Assembly: GCA_036365455.1 (NCBI GenBank)
Contig: JAWQUS010000004.1
Location: 2,921,501 to 2,985,500, forward strand
DNA: 64,000 nt
DNA from: Macrosoma leucophasiata
Taxonomy: Eukaryota > Arthropoda > Insecta > Lepidoptera > Hedylidae
Direction of reading: 5' to 3'
Both the position numbers and the translations under genes were made by a program. Shown here one piece after another: positions 21,647 to 32,340 of this stretch (within the stretch, counting starts at the first letter, position 1; every line of letters starts with the position of its first letter). The notes below the pieces were generated by a model. It did no database searches, was not told the origin of the DNA, and saw only the letters and a program-made list of their open reading frames with translations.

Positions 21647-21999
21647 AAATGGCATATCCCCCTTATGGGGAGGCTTTGTGTTTTCATCAGTATATATATC
21701 TTTCGGCTGATAAAATGATGAATCATTCTCAGTTTCCATGAAAACAGAAAAAAAATAAACCGTAAAACCTCTTTTTCGGTTTACATTACCTTACGCACCC
21801 CAGAGAGTTGGTTACATACATTTTTTACGGCATATCAACATAATTTATATGATACGGGCCGGGTTTAATGACTTTATGCTAATATTACATGGCCTTGTTG
21901 AAATTAATTTGCAACATTAAAATTAATTAATTTTCAGTGGTGATAGAGTTGCAGTGGAAATGAGCGTAGGCGAATTTTGAAATTTTCCGCTGAATAGTA
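21647..21999. other. no gene recognised
   Basis: Contains a decayed family A head at 21935-22000 (GTGATAGAGTTGCAGTGG) but nothing else. Confidence 0.4.
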
Positions 22000-22237
22000 T
22001 AGGTCGCGCCAGGTAAAAAGAACGCTGGCGGTCAAGCTGCGCGTCATGTGTTTTTATTTCATTTTATGTTATTCTATGTAATATAGTTTTCAATCTGCCT
22101 ACCAATACACGAAACCGCAAGCGAAAGCTAGATCAAAAATAAACCAATAGGGCTAGTACTTTCGTGCGCGAGTGTACCGATGCGCAAACACATCCCTTCT
22201 ACTTTCTTCCAGCGTTCTTTTTACGTGGCGCGACCTA
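22000..22237. mobile_element. TA-flanked MITE with 28-bp inverted ends
   Basis: AGGTCGCGCCAGGTAAAAAG continuing to 22028 pairs with 22209-22236 at 27 of 28 positions. TA at 21998-21999 and 22238-22239. It is 238 bp. The middle has no coding capacity. Confidence 0.85.
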
Positions 22238-22470
22238 TAACGCTTACTGCCATTTTTATTTTATAAGATTCACAGACAAGCAGACGGCGGCACCTTCTAG
22301 TCATTTACAAGTAAGTCCTACTGTTATCAAATTGTTATTTTATTTAAGGTTTAGCATAACGTCAGCTGCCATCTATCGAAGTTCTACGTTCGGATACATG
22401 CAACAAAATGAATATCTTCGAACAAGAATTCTCTTAAGACCTCCTGAACGGGATGAATAGTATATTATAC

Positions 22471-22755
22471 TAGTGGTAGAGTTCCAGTGACGGAGCTCGC
22501 GGGCGTAGGCACCACCGCATTTCCTAATATACTTGCCGCTAAATGGTAGTGTTCAGCACTATCGTGTTCCGGTCAGGTGGTAATGTACGGCCCTGTAATT
22601 TCAGGCACAGAGGCATATCACATAATGCCTCAGGAGTAGCAGCGCATCTGCATTTTGACCTCGGGTCATTGTGTGGGTGTCTATAGGATGCAGTCATCAC
22701 TTAACATCAATGTGAACTGTATGCTTGTTTCCCTTTTTTATTAGATAAAAAAAAA
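22471..22755 (+). mobile_element. family A, full length
   Basis: ACTAGTGGTAGAGTTCCAGT to an A-run after TTAGATA. Confidence 0.85.
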
Positions 22756-22857
22756 TCCTTTGTGTTACAAACATATACTCTATCTGTGTACAAAATTTCA
22801 TCAAAATCAGTCGAGCCGCCTTATCGTGACCGAGAAACAAACAAACATCCAACAATT
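22756..22857. repeat. Helitron-type scrap
   Basis: ATCTGTGTACAAAATTTCATC and AAATCAGTCGAGCCG are common internal Helitron text; ends are missing. Confidence 0.45.
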
Positions 22858-23003
22858 CAGAGGCATAACACCTTACGCCTCAGGAGTGGTAACGCATCTG
22901 CATTTTGACCTTGGTCTTTGTCTGGGTGTCTAAAGGCTGCAGTCATCACTTAACATCAATGTGAACTGCATGCTAGTTTACCACTTCCATAACATAAAAA
23001 AAA
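22858..23003 (+). mobile_element. family A, 5'-truncated
   Basis: CAGAGGCATAACACCTTACG to CCATAACATAAAAAAA. Confidence 0.8.
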
Positions 23004-23446
23004 TCCATACTTTCACATTTGTAATATAAGGTAACACGATCATATCAATTGCATCTAGGTATATCTACTAAAACAGATAATTGTTCAACCCGAACGAAGT
23101 CAGATCCGTTAATAAAACCATAGCTATCACAATGTCTAATCGACTAATTGGATATTTTTCCAACTTTCATTTTTTTTTCTCGCCACACACCGATTGGTCC
23201 ACATCTAGCATAACATGGCCGCGTAATTATGATAGAAAGCATGCAATAACTGAGAGAAAACTGTGAAGTGTACAATTATGTAATTACTCTTCGGATTCTT
23301 GCGACAATGTTTTTAGTCAGCTCGTTTGGGGAGAAAAATAACTTTTATTTGATTACTTTACTGGATGTCAATAGTAATAGGGGTTGAAGAAAATTAACAT
23401 TTCACGTACGTAACTTGCTTTTAATTGTATGTTTTCAAATATGATT
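23004..23446. other. no feature recognised
   Basis: AT-rich, no repeat or gene seen. Confidence 0.4.
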
Positions 23447-23665
23447 TACTTGCCGCAAAATGGTAGTGTTCAGCAGTATCGTGTTCCGGTCAGCTGGTAA
23501 TGTACGGCCCTGTAATTTCCGGCACAGAGGCATAACCCCTTAGGCCTCAGGAGTGGTAACGCATCTGCATTTTGGCCTTGGTCTTCATGTGGGTGTCTAT
23601 AGGCTGCAGTCATCAATTAACATAAATGTGAACAGCACGCTTGTTTGAAAAAAAAAAAAAAAAAA
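23447..23665 (+). mobile_element. family A, head missing
   Basis: ACTTGCCGCAAAATGGTAGT to GCTTGTTTG and an A-run. Confidence 0.8.
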
Positions 23666-23697
23666 CAGACATCTATTACCTCTAAAGCCACATGGCT

Positions 23698-24250
23698 GTC
23701 ACTGGTGGTCGCGTTTCAGTGTAGGATGTCGAGGGCGTAGGCACCACCGCATTACCTAATCTATCTACCAAATGGTAGCGTTCAGCACTATCGTGTTCCG
23801 GTTAGTTGGTAATGTGTGGCCCCGTAATAACCTTTTTTTTTTTTTTTTTTATGTAATTGAAGTGGCAAACAAGCATGCAGTTCACATTGATGTTAAGTGA
23901 TGACTGCAGCCTATAGACACCCACACAAGGACCAAGGTCAAAATGCAAATGCGTTACCACTCCTGAGGCCTAAGGTGTTATGCCTCTGTACCGGAAATTA
24001 CAGGGCCGTACATTACCACCTGACCGGAACACGATAGTGCTGAACACTACCATTTAGCGGCAAGTAAATCAGGTAATGCGGTGGTGCCTACGCCCGCGAG
24101 CTCCGTCACTGGAGCTCTACCACCAGTAATATCTATCACAGAAACATAACAACATAGGTCTCAGGAGTGGCAACGCATTTGCATTTTGGGCTCTGGTCTT
24201 TGTGTGAGTGTCTATAGGCGACAGTCATCATTTAACATCAAGCAGAACTA
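23698..24250 (+). mobile_element. older family A, split by a younger copy
   Basis: 23698-23831 (head to CCCCGTAATAAC) and 24129-24250 (TATCACAGAAACATAAC onward) are the two halves of one older copy. Confidence 0.8.
23834..24128 (-). mobile_element. family A, young, nested
   Basis: Full copy inside the older one. GTAATA flanks both sides as a probable target duplication. Confidence 0.85.
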
Positions 24251-24355
24251 AAACAGAACATAAAAAATTACTTTAAAGGATAAAAAGTGTCAAAAATATT
24301 CTGTACAGTTGCAGTACTTACCTATATCATTTTTATATACAATATATATTACCTA

Positions 24356-24540
24356 TCTGTACTGATATTATAAAACTGAAGAGTTTGTTTGTTTGTTTGT
24401 TTAAACGCGCTAATCTTAGAAACTACTGGTCCGATTTGAAATTTTTTTTCAGTGTTAGATAGCCAATTTATCGAGGAAGGCTATAAACTATGAATAGGAG
24501 AGGGTATTGCGTAGAGGGTTAAGCTGGGGCGGGCTACTAG
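24356..24540 (+). mobile_element. short non-autonomous Helitron
   Basis: TCTGTACTGATATTATAAAA at the 5' end, GCGGGCTACTAG before T at the 3' end. Confidence 0.8.
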
Positions 24541-25070
24541 TATAAAACAAAAACAAACTTAACCTTTAATACGTATGGTGAATTGGTAGCAAATTGCTTC
24601 TGCTGCAAGTTTCAAGTTTAATCCCCTGTAGCACATTTTATTGTATTTAGAAAAGATTTACAGATTTATAAAGTGTCCGACTTATGTAGAAAATTAATGA
24701 AATGAGTGCACAAAACGGCAAAAACAGCTTACTTTCCTCACAGCCGGATGCCGCTATGGTACGCTAGATACATTTTTTCCAATGTGTGTACGAGTGAACA
24801 TCTAACAGATAAGAGCTGTAAGCCAGTGGAACAACACGGTGGGTGCACTTGTAGTTAATAGGCGAGAACACAGCTGTCAACGAAAGTTATGATATTAATT
24901 AAATACATTGTATATATATATATTTAAATATCTATTATATAAAAGTAAGTCGGGTTTTAATTCCTGACGCTATAAATCAAGAACGCACCAACCGATTTCC
25001 ACGGTTTTGCATTCGTTGGAAAGGTCTCAGGCTCCGTAAGGTTTATAGTAAAGAAAATTCAGAAAAAAAA
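24541..25070. other. non-repetitive DNA, then Helitron 5' fragment
   Basis: 24931-25070 begins TCTATTATATAAAAGTAAGT and has CCAACCGATTTCCACGG, the start of another Helitron type that is cut off by a family A copy. 24541-24930 shows nothing. Confidence 0.5.
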
Positions 25071-25346
25071 TTATGGAAGTTGCAAACAAGCATAGCGCTC
25101 ACATCGATGTTAAGTGATGACTGCAGCCTATAGACACCCACACAAAGACCAAGGTCAAAATGCAGATGTGTTACCACTCCTGAGGCCTAAGGTGTTATGT
25201 CCCTGTGCCGGAAATTACAGGGCCGTACATTACCACCTGACCGGAACACGATAATGCTGAACACTACCATTTAGCGGCAAGTATATTAGGTAATGCGGTG
25301 GTGCCTACGCCCGCGAGCTCCGTCACTGGAGCTCTACCACCAGTAA
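25071..25346 (-). mobile_element. family A, full length
   Basis: ATGGAAGTTGCAAACAAGC to CTCTACCACCAGTAAAA. Confidence 0.85.
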
Positions 25347-25354
25347 AAAAATAT

Positions 25355-25742
25355 GAAGCGCGCATGGCTTCGCGGCTGGTGTGGATCACATGCGATCTAC
25401 TCGGTTTAGCGATACGGGCGCGGTCGGGTGTGTGATAGGTGACCGTTATAGGCAAATTAAAATGCGCGTTTACCTGCTTCGGAGGGCACGTTAAGCCGTC
25501 GGTCCCGGTTGCTATCGATAGATAGCCGTCGGTCCCGGTTGCTATCGATAGATAGCAGTCGATTAACCTTGTCGGAGGCCGTATAGGCAGTTTGAAAACA
25601 TCCGACAGCGAGTTGGCCACCAAGCCGTATCTCCACCAACCTGCATTGGAGCAGCGCGGTGGAGTAAGCTCCAGGCCTACCCCCAAGAAGGGAAGATACT
25701 CGTCCCCAGCAATGGGACGGATCAAGGGTTGCTATTATTATA
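25355..25742 (+). mobile_element. SINE C copy 2 with 30-bp internal duplication
   Basis: GAAGCGCGCATGGCTTCGCG to GGGTTGCTATTATTA. 25496-25525 is repeated exactly at 25526-25555. Confidence 0.85.
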
Positions 25743-25814
25743 GATTGTATTTATTTTTTTATGTTTAAACATTCATATACCTACTACCTCTGTAGTCTAG
25801 TCGTAGCACCACTT

Positions 25815-26072
25815 TTTTGTTTTATGTAACGCAAACAAGCATGCAGCTCGCATTGATGTTAAGTGAAGACTGCATCCAATAGACATCTAATTACACAAAA
25901 ACCAGAGGTCGAAATGTAGATGCGTTGCCACCCTTGAGGCCTAAGTTGTTATGGTAATGTATAGTCCCGTGACGGGGCTATACATTACCATCTAACCGGA
26001 ACACGATAGTACAGAACACTACAATTTGGCAGAAGATAGATTAGACAATGCGGTGATGCTTACGCTCTCAAG
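25815..26072 (-). mobile_element. older-subfamily family A with snap-back
   Basis: Normal order is broken at 25952-25990, where 17-bp arms (GGTAATGTATAGTCCC and GGGGCTATACATTACC, one mismatch, 5-nt loop) replace the usual segment. Confidence 0.8.
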
Positions 26073-26086
26073 TCCTTAAATGGAAG

Positions 26087-26435
26087 GAGATTGCCTCGTT
26101 GGCTCAGTGGTCGCAATCGCGATGGTGAAACCTGAGGTTCTGGGTTCAATCTCCAGGTTGGGAAAATCTGTTATTGGGTTTTTTCTGTGAGGAAATTCCC
26201 AGTAGAAGCCCGGAATCTGGTCATGCCTCGGAGAGCACGTAAAGCCGTCGGTTCTGCGCCCGATCTCTCTCCGGTCGTGTCGGATTGCCGTCCCATCGGG
26301 CTATGAGAGTGAGGAAATAGAGAGTGCACCTATGTTTGCGCATACATTTGTGCTGTATAATATCTCCCGCCCAGTTGGCTAGTCTCCGTTGAGATTGGCC
26401 GCCATGACCGAGATTCGGTCTGGAGGACATTATTA
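26087..26435 (+). mobile_element. SINE F copy 1 (tRNA-derived)
   Basis: A box TGGCTCAGTGG and B box GGGTTCAATCTC in the head, body with ATCTCTCTCCGGTCGTG, tail GGAGGACATTATTA. Target duplication TAAATGGAAG at 26077-26086 and 26436-26445. Confidence 0.9.
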
Positions 26436-26445
26436 TAAATGGAAG

Positions 26446-26975
26446 ATATTTCAAAGGTTTATTAATATAGTAACGCATAGATTACCTTGCGCTAAGGAGG
26501 TACGATATAACTATGGCTGTTCACAAAACTGTTTATGCTAGTAGTGAAATGTAACTGCACAAACAAGTGGCATACGAAAATATTTACGAATATATCGCTC
26601 ACAATTTGGTTATAATAAAATTTTCCGTGGCACGTCGGGACGGCGCGGATTGCTATAAAGTTGATATTACTTACTTTTTTTTAATGCGGCGATTTTGTTC
26701 ACTGAGTATCGTGAAGTTTGTGGTAGTTTCAGTGTGCTTCGGCTAATTTCCAAATGCATGGTTTTATCATATATGTTTTTCTTGAATCAAAATTTATGGT
26801 GTCACGATGATGAATAGAGTCTGATATTAAGCGCAAGGATCATAATATATCTATTATGTTATATTTCTTAAAAAATGCTTTAATTTTATATCGGAAAACG
26901 AAATTTATGATATCCTCTTGTCAGTCAGAGTTTTAATGAATGCACTAGGATCAAACAATAATTAAATATGTTTTT
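26446..26975. other. no feature recognised
   Basis: AT-rich DNA without repeat or frame. Confidence 0.4.
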
Positions 26976-27188
26976 GACGACTCGGTTAGTCCAGCGGTGT
27001 GAATTCACTGTTTGATTCGAAGGGTCGCGGGTTCGATCCCCTCACCGGGACAAATATTTGTATGGCCTACAGATATTTGTTTCGGGTCTGGGTGCTTGTG
27101 TATGTGTTGTTTGTATATAACGGCACCCACGACACAGGTTAATACCTACTGTGGGGCTGTGAGTGTAATGGTATTAAAAAAAAAAAAA
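26976..27188 (+). mobile_element. SINE G copy 1 (tRNA-derived)
   Basis: Head CTCGGTTAGTCCAGCGG and B box GGGTTCGATCCCC, body ATATTTGTTTCGGGTCTGG, end GAGTGTAATGGTATT with an A-run. Confidence 0.85.
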
Positions 27189-28179
27189 TCCTACTAGTCG
27201 TATTTTTTTTTCTTCTTATTATTTTTTTTAGGCGGGGAAATTGAAAGGCCGATAAATGAGTGGGAGTCTTCTCCTGATACTTATCGCTAAAATCAGATTT
27301 TAAAAAAATCTACGAATTGCTAGATTGATATAAAAATCTTATAACTTAATTGACTTCGAAATATCCGTCCTTATCTGATTGATGGATCTAAAGTTATCAT
27401 ATTTAATGGAACTCTACGGTATCGTCATTCTGTAGTTTTGTAATAGTCTGTTAAAAAGCAAAAAAAGAAGAAATATAGTAATGTGTATCAATTAGTTTAC
27501 TAACATTAGATTAATTTAATATTAAGTAACCGTGTCAATTTTAGTTGCAAATAAAGATGAAAATTAAATTTAAAAAATATATTATTTATCAATCGATTTT
27601 ATACTAGTAAATTTATGACGAGGAAGAAATTCGTTACAAGTGTAACCAACGATAAATATAAGCAAGAATTGCCCTTGTCTTTTTCAATCTTAGCAATCTA
27701 ATCCACGTGTTGCAACCAGAATACAATTTAAAAAATAATTTAACGGTAACATCAGCTCTATAAAAATATTTTCACTTTCACGGGCCAACTCAGGTCACTG
27801 CCGAAATTCTGTCACGCGATCCCGCCATTAAGGGTTGTTCTACCCCCTCCCCACCCCGCTAAGGAGTCGGCGAATTTTACAAACTACCCTCCGTAATTTC
27901 GCCCCTCTGGCATCCCCTTGGTTTTTTATCCAGCTATTGGTTGGGTGGATTCCAAGGGATATATTCGATGCAGTTTTATTGTGGTGATTTTTCATAAGGG
28001 GTAGCTATGGGGTCGGCTGATTGGCTTCGATTTTTCGTGTCTCAATCTTGAAGTTATGTAACTAAGACTTTCTTTTGCTAAATACGGCGAAAAGTATGGG
28101 TGTGGTCGTCAAGATGTGTGTTTATGTATAAAAGCCACACTGAATTTATTCTACAGCAGAGTTCTTCTCCATACTATTA
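27189..28179. other. mostly unique DNA, no gene recognised
   Basis: 27780-28060 is non-repetitive and GC-richer than its surroundings (CCCCCTCCCCACCCCGC) with no open frame; candidate non-coding element. Confidence 0.4.
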
Positions 28180-28440
28180 TTTAATGTCATGAAAGTGGCA
28201 AAGAAGTTATTCACATATTCACATTGATGTTAAGTGATGACTGTAGCCTATAGACACCCACAAAAAGACCAGATGTCAAAATGCAGATGCGTCGCCACCC
28301 CTAACACTTCAGTTGTTGTCTCTGTGGTAGTTATTACGAAGCCATACATTACCATCTAACCGGAACACGATAGTGCTGAACACTACCATTTGGCGGCAGA
28401 TAGATGACCGGTGTAAGAGGTGCCTACGCCCTCGAGCGCC
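28180..28440 (-). mobile_element. older-subfamily family A
   Basis: CATGAAAGTGGCAAAGAAG to GGCGGCAGATAGATGACCGG. Confidence 0.75.
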
Positions 28441-28453
28441 CCTCTTACACCGG
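28408..28453. repeat. 13-bp hairpin at end of family A copy
   Basis: CCGGTGTAAGAGG (28408-28420) and CCTCTTACACCGG (28441-28453), 20-nt loop containing the family A head text. Confidence 0.8.
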
Positions 28454-28569
28454 CACTTGGAAGACTGCCAAGTTTATTCTTAACAAATTACTTCTTCTTA
28501 AAATGGATAAATTTAAAATGTTTCTATTTTCTTTTATTTTTTTGTGATTATTGTTATTTTAAGATATTA

Positions 28570-29026
28570 CTAGCTGACCCGGCAAACTTTGTTCCGCTTT
28601 AATGGCAATAAATAAGCGGAAAAAATACAAAAAAAAAAATACCTACATTAATCATTCATAATTATTTCTGTATTTTAGTACATAGGTTGCTCTTCATTTA
28701 AGTACCTTGTGATACACGACATTTTTTGTTTTATTATCAGGCGCAAAAACAAACAACGCAGATGGTCTTCCGACCCGTGAACATGCCACGTAACCCGTGA
28801 ACATGACCATGGGAAAAACATGAATGTTCTAGATTTAAACCACAAACTTTTAAGGATTGGCCTTGTGATTTGTTGATGGTCATGGCAAATGCAAGACGTA
28901 TCGGAAATTGAAGTCTTTTAAATTCAAACGGCATATCGGTTGGGATCATATGCTGTCGAACGGGATAAAAAGTCCTTCTATGTCCTTCTCCTGGCTCTAA
29001 ACTACCTCCCTGCCAATCATACATAC
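28570..29026 (-). mobile_element. autonomous-type Helitron relic, 3' end
   Basis: On the minus strand it carries the end of the helicase gene and finishes GCCGGGTCAGCTAG before T, a Helitron terminus. A family A head joins its cut side at 29027. Confidence 0.85.
28694..29026 (-). pseudogene. Helitron RepHel, PIF1 helicase C-terminus
   Basis: This is the end of the large Helitron protein that joins a rolling-circle nuclease to a PIF1-like DNA helicase. The first frame (29026 to about 28800) reads FKRLQFPIRLAFAMTINKSQ and GQSLKVCGLNL, PIF1 helicase motif V with its surroundings. A small duplication of CATGTTCACGGGT at 28771-28805 shifts the frame. The next frame (28789-28694) reads VACSRVGRPSALFVFAP, helicase motif VI, then NVVYHKVLK and a stop at 28694-28696, about 120 bp before the element end, as expected for this gene. 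The Rep nuclease and helicase motifs I-IV are missing, so this copy cannot move, but it shows which autonomous family supplied the region. Confidence 0.88.
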
Positions 29027-29116
29027 TGCTGAACACTACCATTTAGCGGCAAGTATATTAGGTAATGCGGTGGTGCCTACGCCCGCGAGCTCCGTCACTG
29101 GAGCTCTACCACCAGT
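29027..29116 (-). mobile_element. family A, head only
   Basis: CTGCTGAACACTACCATTTA to CTCTACCACCAGT; the 3' two thirds are missing. Confidence 0.8.
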
Positions 29117-29308
29117 TATTTATACTTATGTACGCACTTTGTTGTTTTTGGCGGACGTTTAGTATTAAGTATTTAATAAAATATTAAAATAATTGGTTAG
29201 TATAGTAAAACTATCATAATAACTGATAAAAGTTTATTTATATCATTTAATTAGTGTATTTTTGATTCACCTATGATGATACCTAATTAACAGTATCCTG
29301 TTTTAACA

Positions 29309-29440
29309 AAAACGTAACTTCACGCCTGTAATCCCCGAAGGGGTAGGCAGAGGTAAATGCATGCATTCAAGCATACATGCAAACACCCACGATTCGCCGG
29401 TTACGTTTTGGCCCATGTAACAGGTGGCGAGCCTGTTGAC
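29309..29440 (-). mobile_element. SINE B copy 5, 3' end only
   Basis: AAAACGTAACTTCACGCCTG to GTGGCGAGCCTGTTG. Confidence 0.8.
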
Positions 29441-29463
29441 ATCAATTGACCTCTTATTAATTA

Positions 29464-29651
29464 CTAGCTGTTGCCCGTGGCTTCGCCCGCGTCGATATCG
29501 TTTAAGGAGTAGCCTATGTTCTTTCACAAAGTCAACTCTATCTCTGTACCAAATTTCATTAAAATCGGTTCAGTTGTTTGGACGTGAAAAGGTAACAGAC
29601 AGACAGACAGAGTTACTTTCGCATTCATAATATAAGAAGAAGAAGTAGGGA
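29464..29651 (-). mobile_element. short non-autonomous Helitron
   Basis: Minus orientation: 3' end CTAGCTGTTGCCCGTGGC with hairpin, 5' end complement TCCCTACTTCTTC. Same family as 54205. Confidence 0.8.
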
Positions 29652-30169
29652 TAATAATATGTAATAACGGGTTAATGTTCGTATCTCATTATTATAAAGC
29701 TAGTATGAACTTGAGGTTTATAATAGCTATATTTAGATTCCTTCTCTACATGTTTTAACCGACTTCGAAAAAAGGAGGAGGTTTTCCATTCGTCCGGATC
29801 TTTTTTTTATGTATGTTCAGCGATAATTATCATTAAAGTAATATGTCAATAAATAATTTGATAGGTATTATAAAAAAAAAACGAGTTCGCAAACAAGTGA
29901 CAAAATAAGGGCTTTGTAAAGATACGCTCTGTTTGTACTTATGTACAAAGAGTGTTTGTCTGGGCGGGCGTCTCCGCCCTTTTTTATACAGGCTGATATT
30001 TATATTCAACAAACTTTTAACAACAAAAATAGAGCGTATTTTTGTTGTTTATAAGAAGTTAGAGAATAGAAAAAAAATATCGAGATTCTATCGTAAGCAC
30101 CTACGATATAATAATATTTTATGTATTCGTGCATTTTTTTAATACACTGGCAAAACTTCTTGAACGACG
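29652..30169. other. no gene recognised
   Basis: 29757-29800 (ACCGACTTCGAAAAAAGGAG) is a short text seen at many lepidopteran repeat ends; the remainder is AT-rich. Confidence 0.4.
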
Positions 30170-30275
30170 GGTCGCAACACATCTGTATTTTGACCTTCGG
30201 TTTTTGTATAGATGTCTGTAAACTGCAATATTCACTTACCATTAATATGAATTGTAGGTGTACTTGTTCGCCAAC
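30170..30275 (+). mobile_element. old family A fragment
   Basis: GTCGCAACACATCTGTATTT to TGTACTTGTTCGCCAAC. Confidence 0.6.
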
Positions 30276-30349
30276 ATCGTGCTATTATAACTGTATAGTA
30301 ACATAAACAAGAAGGATATCCTTCCTCTTTATGAAATAAGTAGCGGCGA

Positions 30350-30483
30350 TGTTATATAGCCTTAAGCCTTCCTCGATAAATTGGCTATCTAACACTAAAA
30401 TATTTTTTCAAATCAGAGCAGTAGTTCCTGAGATGAGCGCGCTTAAGCAAACGCACTCTTCAGCTTTATAATATTAGCATAGA
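30350..30483 (-). mobile_element. Helitron fragment, 3' end missing
   Basis: 5' end complement TCTATGCTAATATTATAAAG and the CTAACACTAAAATATTTTTTC segment; no CTAG terminus. Confidence 0.7.
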
Positions 30484-30914
30484 TTTGACTTATCTTTTTT
30501 CATATTTTCGTCTGTCGTGCAAATCAGAGCCGCCTGTAGATAAGTAATGTTTACAATGAACATTCCGCTTGTGTGCGTGCATTTCTAGCATACACACTAA
30601 CTGCTTCAGTAACTCGGCAAATATACAGACAGGTTCAGTTCTACAATTGTACTAAGTTGTCGTAAAAAATTACGATTATTGCTTAGAACAATATTCCACT
30701 TTGAAATTTAATGAATATACATTTATAGTAGTTTTGTTTGTTAACTTCAAATCTAATAATGGTATTATTTATTTTGTTTTTGTAAGTCTTGTGGCTTAGC
30801 TTAATCACTTGGTAATGAGATGTACCCACCTTCACTAGGTTGTACTTTACTAGGTGAATAATTTTCAGATTCTGTTTATGATAGTCGTATGTCTTTTGGA
30901 ATACCAACAATACA
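30484..30914. other. no gene recognised
   Basis: AT-rich; one minus frame of 123 codons (30683-31054) runs into the next Helitron and has no motif. Confidence 0.4.
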
Positions 30915-31170
30915 TCTACATATATAAAAAAAATCGATTGCTGTTCGTTAGTCTCGCAGAAACTCGAGAACGGCTGGACCGATTTGGCTAATTTCGGTTT
31001 TAAATGATTTTTGGAAGTCCAGGGAAGGTTTAAAAGGTAAGAAAATATAAACAAATTGAAGGGAAATACTAAAAATCACAATTTCTTTTCCCAAACAAAT
31101 AGTCCGTATATATCAAACCTTTGACACATTTTTCATTCTGAGGCAATACAAAGTTTGGCGGGTCAGCTAG
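30915..31170 (+). mobile_element. non-autonomous Helitron of the RepHel family
   Basis: A|TCTACATATATAAAA at the 5' end, GGCGGGTCAGCTAG|T at the 3' end. The 3' end matches that of the RepHel relic at 28570, so the two probably used the same enzyme. Confidence 0.85.
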
Positions 31171-31189
31171 TATTATTATAAATTATAAA

Positions 31190-31460
31190 TATATAAATTA
31201 TAAATGTGAAAGTATGGATGTTTGTTTATTGCTCAATCACGTTAAAGCGGATGGAGGGATTTTGATGAAATTTTGTAAAAACGTAAAGTATACTGTAATT
31301 CATAGTATACTTTTTATCCCGTTCAGGCGTTCCTTAGTGAATTTTTAGGTCTTATGCCCCTGTGCCGGAAATTACTGGACCAACTCGGCCATCGGCCTTT
31401 TAGCGGCAGCTAGAATATGTACCATATCCACTGGTGCCCATGTCCAGAGGTAATGGGCAC
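31190..31460. mobile_element. Helitron-like piece joined to family A scrap
   Basis: 31200-31345 has TTTGATGAAATTTTGTAAAA-type text. 31346-31460 is a minus-strand family A remnant (CTTATGCCCCTGTGCCGGAA). Confidence 0.5.
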
Positions 31461-31716
31461 TGGTGAAGTGTCTTGTTTTTTTTTCAATCCATTTTTGTTT
31501 AATATTAAGTTTTATGACCTGAGCCAAGATTTACTCAGTTTGTTTTACACCTAATCTAGATCAACATAAACCTAATCAAAAGTAAGGTCAGCTATAAATT
31601 AAGTCTCAAATCTCTTAATCAAGAAAGTTTATAAGCCAGTATTAATTTTATCAGATTTCATATTTAATTCTCATTCAAATAAAAATATAAAATATTGAAT
31701 GATTTTTTCAAAGTTA

Positions 31717-31947
31717 TCACACTAATAATGTTTGGATGTTTGGATGCTTGTCCGTCAATCACGCCGAAACTACAGAACGGATTTTGATGAAATTTGATAA
31801 ACAGATAGGGTATTAGCTGACTTAGATTATAGGATACTTTATATCCCGAATAAATGTTTCTGTGGGATGCTATGGGATGATTTGATGAGTTTCCACAGGT
31901 TACGCGAAAAGAGCATACACGCGAGTGAAGCCGCGGGCAACAGCTAG
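31717..31947 (+). mobile_element. non-autonomous Helitron
   Basis: TCACACTAATAATGTTTGG at the 5' end, AGCCGCGGGCAACAGCTAG at the 3' end, followed by T. Confidence 0.8.
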
Positions 31948-31959
31948 TGTATTATATAT

Positions 31960-32340
31960 TAAATAAGCAAATTCAGAATAAAATGAAGAGAGCTGAACCC
32001 CTAGTTTCCCTGTGCGATCGAATCAGAAATGAAGAGATCCGTATGAGAACCAAATTAACATAGTCCACCGAATAGCGAAACACCAGAGGGTAGGACGAAC
32101 ACACATAGCTCGAAGAACCGATGGCCGTTCGGCCTGTCGGACGAAGCGTAGGCAGGCCCCCCACGAGGTGGACCGACGATCTGGTGAATGTTGCGGGCAA
32201 TCGCTGGATGAGGGCGGGCCAGGACCATTCGTTGTGGCAAGATATTTGGGGACATTTGCCCAACAGTAGGTATCTCTCGGCAGTGAGACTTGGTGGGGAT
32301 ATTAAGCAAAGGAAGACCTTGTACCCCATATTTTAATCTG
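31960..32340 (+). pseudogene. RTE-type LINE, ORF2 C-terminal end
   Basis: A decayed end of a lepidopteran endonuclease/reverse-transcriptase LINE. It reads SLCDRIRNEEIRMRTKLT near 32010-32060, loses frame, then VGRPPTRWTDDLVNVAGNRW and MRAGQDHSLWQDIWG from 32150 to 32255. This RPxTRW-TDDL / WMRAAQD text is the hallmark of the last 60 residues of that protein. It is 5' truncated, with stops and frameshifts, and inactive. The related copy at 38320-38880 is inverted. Confidence 0.8.

Noticed and set aside
25264..25725. 153-codon minus open frame
   Set aside because: It runs through a family A copy and SINE C; similar frames recur in the other SINE C copies.
32121..32336. Stand-alone 71-residue gene
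   Set aside because: It is the C-terminal scrap of an RTE-type LINE with frameshifts just upstream.
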